The translations under genes and the position numbers were made by a program. Shown here piece after piece: positions 57,855-64,000 of a stretch of 64,000 nucleotides of DNA. Origin of the DNA: Metarhizium brunneum (Eukaryota; Ascomycota; Sordariomycetes; Hypocreales; Clavicipitaceae); NCBI RefSeq assembly GCF_013426205.1, contig NC_089424.1, forward strand, positions 4,402,001-4,466,000, in the 5' to 3' direction. The first letter of the stretch is position 1. Each line of letters starts with the position of its first letter. The notes below the pieces were generated by a model. That model was given only the letters and a program-made list of their open reading frames with translations. It made no database searches and had not been told where the DNA came from.

Positions 57855-59867
57855 TCATGGCGCAAGATCCATTCTCATCCATGAATGCTGCCAGTCATAG
57901 CAAGCATCTACATCACTCACCCCGAACCAGTCCTGGCGCAGCTCACTTCCCTGTTTAAACTGCGCCGGGACGCCCGTCATAAACACATTGGTGCTCAACT
58001 CGACCACGGGCCGAGCGGACGGCGCTGCCAAGTCGTACATGTGCCCGGCATCGGTAGACATCCCGGAACACGTAGAAGGCGCCTCGATGCTTTGCGGGTT
58101 ATCCGGCATTGGCTTCCTGATGCGCAGCTTGCCAAAATACGGCACCAACAGCTCGACATCCTCGGGGGGCCGTTGCGTGTCGACAAGCAGCTCCAGGACC
58201 CTCGCGCCCTGTTCCGCGACTCTGCATTCGAGCAGCGTCGCCATCTGTCGCAGGCTCGCAATCAGGGACTCGATCAAAATCCCATCCTCGCTAAAGACGT
58301 GCAACGTGCCGCCCGGGTTGTCGGGCATGTACAATGCGCCAATAATCAACACCATGCCCGCGTGGAACGCCTGGAAGTCCATGAGCTCGCATATCAATAT
58401 CTCTGCGCCCGGGAAGTTGCGCAGGCGCACGTAACAGCGGATTTGCTCTCGGGCGGCCTCCAAAACGGACTGTCGGCTGTGTTCGTACCTCGCGTCGTAG
58501 ACCGACTTGAGCATGTAGGGCAAGTGGACGAGCTTCACCAGCAAAAAGTATAGAAATTTTGCGCTCTCGCGCTGGTATGCATCCGAGATGGAATCGCTGG
58601 CGTCGCAGGGGCTCCACCACTCGACGGGGAAAAGCGACCGCAACGCGCGCACATTTTCGTCAATGTTGACAGTGGTTGCGTAGGACGGGTTGGCGCCGTC
58701 TTGGTCTCTATTGATTACATCACCGTATACTAGTGCCAGGGCGTAGAGGATGCGATATGCCACGGGCGCTTCGAGGCCCATGGGTAGGGATCCGAACGGA
58801 GTCTTGGTGGTTGTCTGAACGGCAGACGGGTATCCCAGGATCAGTGACAGCTGTCGCTCCGTCTCCCACGATAGCAACCAAATGATTCGGTGGGATTCCT
58901 TGGCGGCAGCATCGAGCCTGTTGAGCCCCAGCAATGTCGCCGTGCTAATGGCGCTTCTGGTGCAGGCCCACGCCTTCTGCGGCATGCCCATGTTGATGTA
59001 CAGTTTGAACCCTAGAATGTGGCATTGCACGGCATCCAGATTGTCCTGGGGCACGCTCGCGAGCATGATCCGACAGTAGGCCAGATAGGACGCCAGCATG
59101 TCTTGTTTCGAGCATCGTTGGGGAAACAGGAGGCGAAACGAATCCGCGGGTAGTTGCTGGAGGCAGAGTACAAACCACAACAAGGATTTGCAAAATGCAG
59201 TGTCCAGAGGTGGATGGGACAGTACCCTCACAAGATATTCTTCCCCCTCAGCGTCACGGTTCACCTGAAAGGTCTGGTGAGGCTCCGAGCCGTAGTAGCA
59301 GGCCGGCCATGTGCACCAGTATTTTCGAGTCATGGCCAGCACAGACCGAATGGTTGCCTCATCCGGTATATTCGGTTGGAGGCTTGTCAAGAGACTTGGG
59401 CGGCGGGCTCCAAGGGCAGCATTGGAGCCATCATCGTCTTGTACGCGCCCATCGGCATCGCTGATCAACAGCGCATCCCGAAAGAGGTTGATCAATGGGG
59501 CATCTGACGGGTTGCTCGTCGTCGGCAAATCTTGCGCTGGGGCATTTCCTCGCGCCGCAACCGTTGATTTCGCCTGCGCCAAAGGCTCGCTCACTGCAGC
59601 TGTGGCGTGAACTGATCCGGCAAGGCTCTTGACGAGGCCCTCGAGTTGATTGACCCTCTGGCGCAAAGTCGCCCTGTCACACTCTGCTTCGTCCACCTGA
59701 GCCCGCGGCTGCTGAGCAGTGCATGCAGTGCTGTGCAGGACACAATTTTGGCAAACGCTGTTTCCTGGAGAGAAGACGCACCTCACTTTGCGTCGACGAC
59801 ATTCGGCACACGACTTGGTGCCCAACCTCATGCGCTTTGCGGCTTGCTTCGCTTGCCGGTCTGACAT
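57855..59867 (-). CDS. Zn2Cys6 transcription factor
   Basis: A single exon of 670 residues from the ATG at 59867 (the frame is open further upstream, but only with non-ATG codons). CAECRRRKVRC...CQNCVLHSTAC is the binuclear zinc cluster. It is followed by a short coiled coil (LRQRVNQLEGLVKSL) typical of dimerising fungal regulators. The middle region contains a fungal-specific factor segment (TRSAISTATLLGLNR, RIIWLLSWETERQLSLILGYP). It diverges from the peroxiredoxin-like gene across 456 bp, so a shared redox response is possible but unproven. Confidence 0.88.
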   Translation of the reverse strand: MSDRQAKQAAKRMRLGTKSCAECRRRKVRCVFSPGNSVCQNCVLHSTACTAQQPRAQVDEAECDRATLRQRVNQLEGLVKSLAGSVHATAAVSEPLAQAKSTVAARGNAPAQDLPTTSNPSDAPLINLFRDALLISDADGRVQDDDGSNAALGARRPSLLTSLQPNIPDEATIRSVLAMTRKYWCTWPACYYGSEPHQTFQVNRDAEGEEYLVRVLSHPPLDTAFCKSLLWFVLCLQQLPADSFRLLFPQRCSKQDMLASYLAYCRIMLASVPQDNLDAVQCHILGFKLYINMGMPQKAWACTRSAISTATLLGLNRLDAAAKESHRIIWLLSWETERQLSLILGYPSAVQTTTKTPFGSLPMGLEAPVAYRILYALALVYGDVINRDQDGANPSYATTVNIDENVRALRSLFPVEWWSPCDASDSISDAYQRESAKFLYFLLVKLVHLPYMLKSVYDARYEHSRQSVLEAAREQIRCYVRLRNFPGAEILICELMDFQAFHAGMVLIIGALYMPDNPGGTLHVFSEDGILIESLIASLRQMATLLECRVAEQGARVLELLVDTQRPPEDVELLVPYFGKLRIRKPMPDNPQSIEAPSTCSGMSTDAGHMYDLAAPSARPVVELSTNVFMTGVPAQFKQGSELRQDWFGVSDVDACYDWQHSWMRMDLAP

Positions 59868-60323
59868 GGGAGAGGTTGTCGACGATGAGACTTCAGAGTC
59901 CACACGCACTCGGCCGAATTGTTAAGCATTGCTACGACAGGCGTAGAGTAAGCATCCGATCTCGCACCAACTCGGACGAAACCTCCGCGGCTCAGCCAAT
60001 GGATGTCGAGCAATAACCGGGTCCTTCCATGTCGCCCCACTCGTTGCTCCAACACTGAATGCTGGTGAGTGAATGAGTGAGATTGCTCCTCATGACTCCT
60101 CGCACCAACTCGACCGACTGAAGATGGCTACCCTGTTTGGGCATTACAAAGACAACCACGGTGCATGCCGGGCTTTGGAATCAGGATGAACAGTATCGCT
60201 GGGGAGGCAGCTGTGATGGGAGGACGAAATATATAAAGACCTCCTGTGTATCTGTGTAGCCATGTCTATCCGCTCAGCTCAGAACAACGCCGACCATCCA
60301 GATCAGCTCCTTTTTCATTCAAA
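59868..60323. promoter_or_regulatory. Divergent promoter, Zn2Cys6 gene and peroxiredoxin-like gene
   Basis: 456 bp between the two start codons. A TATATAAA sequence at about 60229-60236 lies some 90 bp before the peroxiredoxin ATG and suits a TATA box. Confidence 0.5.
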
Positions 60324-60974
60324 ATGTCTGCCACACTTGCATCCCAACTCGCTCAAGTCACCCAAAAGCTCGAGGCCGAAGCGCCAAAGGAGATCAAAGA
60401 GACCCTCCTCAGCGCCAAAGCCGAGATTGAGCAGTCGTTTGACCCGAAGCGCGCTATACAGCCGGGCGCGAAGCTGCCACAGTTCAATCTCCCCGACGCT
60501 ACAGGCAAAGTGCAATCCTCCTCGGATCTGCTGGCCAAGGGGCCTCTCCTCATCACCTTTTATCGCGGCGAGTGGTGTCCGTTTTGCAACCTCGCCCTGC
60601 GCGCCTTGCAGCTTCGCCTGCCCGAAATCGAGGCCAAGGGCGTCACCTTGGTCGCCGTCTCGCCCGAACTGCCCGACACTTCGCTCAGCACCGTCGACAA
60701 GAATGAGCTCAAGTTTCCCGTCCTATCCGACGTGGGCTTGAAGTTTGCCCGGGAGCTGGGCATCGTCTGGAAGCAGCCCGAGGCGCTTCGTCCCGTTCTC
60801 GCCGGGTTTGGGACCGACTTGAAGGCGCGCAACGGCGATGATTCTTTCGAGGTTCCGATTCCGACCACCATCCTTGTCGACCGGCGTGGCACGGTGCGAA
60901 ACGTGCATGCCGAACCTGACTATTTCAAGAGGCTCGAGCCTCAGGATGCTTTGGATTGGATTGATGCGCTCTAG
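60324..60974 (+). CDS. Peroxiredoxin-like (AhpC/TSA, thioredoxin-fold) protein
   Basis: A single exon of 216 residues. An N-terminal helix precedes the thioredoxin fold: PGAKLPQFNLPDATGK, then LLITFYRGEWCPFCNLALRALQ with a C-x2-C pair, then VTLVAVSPELPD and PIPTTILVDRRGTVRNVHAEPDY. The family reduces peroxides using a cysteine thiol. Members with WCPFC rather than the PxxTxxC of classical peroxiredoxins are grouped as peroxiredoxin-like. Probably cytosolic. The ATG at 60324 is chosen over an upstream in-frame one because it gives the usual start. Confidence 0.88.
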   Translation: MSATLASQLAQVTQKLEAEAPKEIKETLLSAKAEIEQSFDPKRAIQPGAKLPQFNLPDATGKVQSSSDLLAKGPLLITFYRGEWCPFCNLALRALQLRLPEIEAKGVTLVAVSPELPDTSLSTVDKNELKFPVLSDVGLKFARELGIVWKQPEALRPVLAGFGTDLKARNGDDSFEVPIPTTILVDRRGTVRNVHAEPDYFKRLEPQDALDWIDAL

Positions 60975-62855
60975 TGGTCATGTCGGGCGAGACCATTTTC
61001 GTAGCAGACTAGACACTTCAATGCATACAATGCTTTTTTATTTGAAACAACAATAACAGCATGTCTCTGATTAGTGTAATGTACTTGGCACTTCTCATTG
61101 ACATTACTTGAGCCTTATCCACTAGCATGAACAGCGTATTCTGAGTACTGGATCTGGGGGTCGCTCGACTCGACATGGAAACGCCGCCAGATCTGCATGA
61201 AACAATGCACTCCACGTCCTCTTGGGATCAAACAGCCACCGGCCCCCAATGCCCAGTAATAGGACTCTTGGCATTCTTTCGGTCACATGGGTTCCCTCTC
61301 GTAGCTCGGCACAGCATCACGATTCACCACACACGCCCGAAATGTCCGAAAGCTAAAAATAGCAATCTGATAAGCAGCATCATTTTTGCTCCATGGATCG
61401 ACGGTCAAGTCCAATGGTCGTCGGGACATTAATATTTGTGTCTGTCCCAAACCGGCTGCAAACAAACCACGCTCGGTGCTCAGCTGCCTAATGCTAGTAC
61501 AAAAATTTCTATCGCTATTCCATCCCCGTAGATGGCAACTTTGAAAGCACCACCCAAAGCCGTGTGGACTTGGAGGGCCAGTGGTAGCGCTCGCCGAATA
61601 CTTTGAATTTAGAGGGGAATTCAGGGGAATGGCCCAAAAAATTACGCCAATGTGAAGACGCTTCTGCCTGGTATGGCCTCCGCAGCAGCATTTTGCATGA
61701 AACTTGTTGACATGGTTCTCGGCGTAAACATGCCCTGGTACGTTGGGCCAATTGCTAAGACGACGGGTGCACCTCATCTCCGTCGAGGTAATGGAGGGTG
61801 CTTGGGTGTGTCTTATCCTTGTTTCAGAACACTTGACATGCGCGTTCTCAAGAAACAAGCTTGCCACAGGCATAGACCCGGTGATATTATGCAGCCGCCA
61901 ACATTTTCGCAACGTAATGGCATAAGGTGACGACTTAAACACCCCGACAGGTGTGTGTATATAGGATATACATGTCACACATAGCTGAATAGGTGTTTAG
62001 TAAAGTGGTTCTAATGTGAATAGCTACTATAATAGTATTTTGATATTTCTTGCAGTTCTTTGCCAGATTCTATTTAGCTAGCTCACGGTGACTAGCTACT
62101 GTGTATTCGAGAGAGTATAAAACTGAATAGGATCCGAAAAAAAACCAGGCTAATAGGTAAGATGCCTAGAGGATGCCAGCTCCAAAGGTGACAGAAGTGC
62201 GCCGGGACGTGAAAGTATTGAATATACGTGATTCCGGTGCCCCTACAAGAAACAACTCAAGATTGATTTTAAACCACTGCCTATAAGTTCTGCCGTTACG
62301 CGAATCCTTTTTTGAAATCTGAATAATGTCCGCAACCTACAAGGCAAGGCCTGTGTAGTCCCAACCGAGACCTCGTGTCTACCTTTCAGAGGCATTGGTT
62401 TTACGTCAACATTTATTCTCAGGCTCCCAATCTTCCGCCATGACCGGGAGCAGGAGCCCAAAGTACCTCTTTGTCCTTGTTCCAGGTCCAACAGGCCACC
62501 AGTATTGCAGTCGCGCACAGGGTGATATTCGATTTACGATAAAGGGAGGACATGATACGGGCCACTGCATTTCATCTAACCAATAATATTGGCCTAAATG
62601 TCATCATTAATTTGCAACATTACCTTGATGGTCTTTGGCCACAACCCTGATGGCCGCATCTGGTGATGTATCTCCAAGTAGATTGAAACTATCAGGCAGT
62701 AGAAGAGATGGAATAGATAGGTTTGAGCCCTGAAAGACGCGTGAATTATCGAATTACTTTTCTATATAAACTTTGTTTTGATTTTAAAATGCAGCATCGA
62801 TTACTTCCCTTTATCAATCTTTTTGGTCGCAAAAGCCATCATCCAAACCATCATA
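60975..62855. other. Intergenic, no supported gene
   Basis: About 1.9 kb with only scattered frames, the longest a 231-codon minus frame (61283-61978) without any recognised domain or ordered composition. No repeats or RNA genes were recognised. Confidence 0.4.
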
Positions 62856-64000
62856 ATGGGTGCTTCTCGACGCATTGGCCGAGCTTCGGCTAGTACAAAG
62901 TCCAAAAAGAAGTCTGTCAAGATTCATGTTCCTCAAAAGTCTCTCCCAGTTACTCTGCTTTCGGGATTTCTGGTATGCCATTCTTCAACTGGATATTGCC
63001 ATAGTCGGGACCCTCACTCTGACCACGACTTACAGGGAGCTGGGAAGACGACGCTGCTGCAGCACATTCTCCGCACGGAACATGGGCTCAAAATAGCCGT
63101 CGTCGTCAATGACATTGGGGCGTATGTGGGCTGCATGATGCTGCGGGCAGGACTGTGCTAATTGTTGTGACGCAGGATCAACATCGACGCCGCCCTGATC
63201 AAGAAGACGCACAAACTGACAAGGACCGAGGAAAAGGTCATTGCTCTACAAAATGGATGCATCTGTTGCACATTGAGAGGCGATCTCCTTGAAGAACTGG
63301 TGCGCATCTCTCGGCTTGAAGAGTTTGACTACATCATCATCGAGAGCAGTGGCATCAGCGAGCCAGAGCAAGTTGCTGAAACTTTTGACGCTCGCCTTGC
63401 AGAACAGATGGGCGATCTAGCAAATGCAGATACTGCCATGCCACTGGACGAGAATACAGTGAGAGTTCTCAAACAAATGTGAGTAGATGGCGTGGCTCTG
63501 TCGTAGCTGTCATGGCCACTGACAGATCCATAGCAAAGCTGCGGGCGGGCTGGAAAAGTTTGCTCATCTCGATACAACGGTCACGGTGATTGATGCTTTC
63601 ACCATGCTAAACGACTTTGATACTGCGGATATTCTTTCTTCTCGCCGTAATGACGTCACCCCGGAGGATGAGCGAACGGTTTCGGACTTGATGGTTGACC
63701 AGATTGAATTTGCCGATGTCATTATTCTGAACAAGATCGACATGGTGAGTTTTTGAAAAATTTGAAACTTACGAAATATGTAAAGAGGGCGCATGAAAAT
63801 AACTTATACCTTTGTCCCTAGATTGACGAGGAAACGAAAACGGCAGCCATAAGCTTAATTAAGAAGCTCAACCACCGGGCCAGGATTATTCAGTCTACTC
63901 GCGGCAAGGTCGAGGTCAAAGAACTTGTCAATACTGGCTTATTCAAGCTGGACGTCGCCCAGGCCGGATACGGATGGCTGCAAGACCTTCATGAAATGAC
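62856..64000 (+). CDS. CobW/P47K-type GTPase (COG0523), 3' end beyond window
   Basis: Five exons are visible (62856-62972, 63036-63121, 63176-63478, 63534-63744, 63822 onward), continuing past the window end. After a basic N-terminus, LLSGFLGAGKTTLLQHIL is the P-loop split by intron 1. VVVNDIGAINIDAALI is the switch region, CICCTLRGDLLEEL is the diagnostic CxCC metal motif and ESSGISEP the Walker B region. VIILNKIDM is the guanine-specificity motif. This family delivers metals such as zinc to target proteins using GTP. The bases after 63822 keep the reading frame. The C-terminal domain is not in the window. Confidence 0.92.

Noticed and set aside
1..64000. tRNA, rRNA and CRISPR features
   Set aside because: None seen by eye; no tandem spaced repeats of CRISPR type, and none expected in a fungal nuclear region. 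A covariance search was not possible.

Overview
The window is from a filamentous ascomycete. Nearly every gene has short (about 45-80 nt) GT-AG introns, some with CTAAC-type branch sites, and there are four fungal Zn2Cys6 or STAND-type regulators and receptors. KP4-like, MACPF-like and heat-labile-enterotoxin-like genes together suggest a hypocrealean, possibly insect-associated, fungus. That placement is inference.

Layout. (1) 1-9.5 kb: an amidase gene (minus), then a Zn2Cys6 regulator (minus) and an ACS-family MFS transporter (plus) that diverge from a 1.96 kb intergenic region. (2) 9.5-13.7 kb: a small secreted KP4-like protein, a 214-bp TA-flanked MITE candidate and a flavin monooxygenase. 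(3) 14.6-26.3 kb: a compact carbohydrate cluster. It holds a sugar-porter MFS, a GH88 unsaturated-uronyl hydrolase, a DUF2264 protein diverging from it, a secreted parallel beta-helix protein and a Zn2Cys6/fungal_trans regulator. An 11-mer, CTCCGGAGTCC, recurs in two of its promoters. (4) 26.4-36.5 kb: AT-rich, transposon-scarred DNA with a RIP-like hAT relic, helicase-like and HNH-like relics and palindromes. It also carries two intact secreted-protein genes: a 12-exon MACPF-signature protein and a 66-residue cysteine-rich protein. These two share an NDIDNN motif after their signal peptides. (5) 36.5-51.1 kb: a recognition or cell-death-like region. It has a giant esterase-like/STAND/ankyrin/SPRY gene interrupted by one TAG, a beta-rich cytosolic protein of unknown family, and, divergent from the latter, an ankyrin-like/subtilisin (S8) protease. 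(6) 52-57 kb: a second AT-rich part with a heat-labile-enterotoxin-like protein and a secreted helical protein with a hydrophobic hairpin. (7) 57.8-64 kb: more ordinary DNA with a Zn2Cys6 regulator, a peroxiredoxin-like protein and the 5' part of a CobW/P47K GTPase that runs off the window.

How the parts may work together. Cluster 3 has the parts to cut a uronate-containing polysaccharide, import the fragments, remove the unsaturated uronyl end and switch itself on. Regions 4-6 combine toxin-like secreted proteins with a STAND receptor and a protease/partner pair. The pair resembles the two-gene protease plus pore-former arrangement known from fungal allorecognition, but the partner's family is not proven from sequence alone. 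Exon structures were built by hand from splice signals and frame continuity; most give exact in-frame totals, and uncertain ones are marked.
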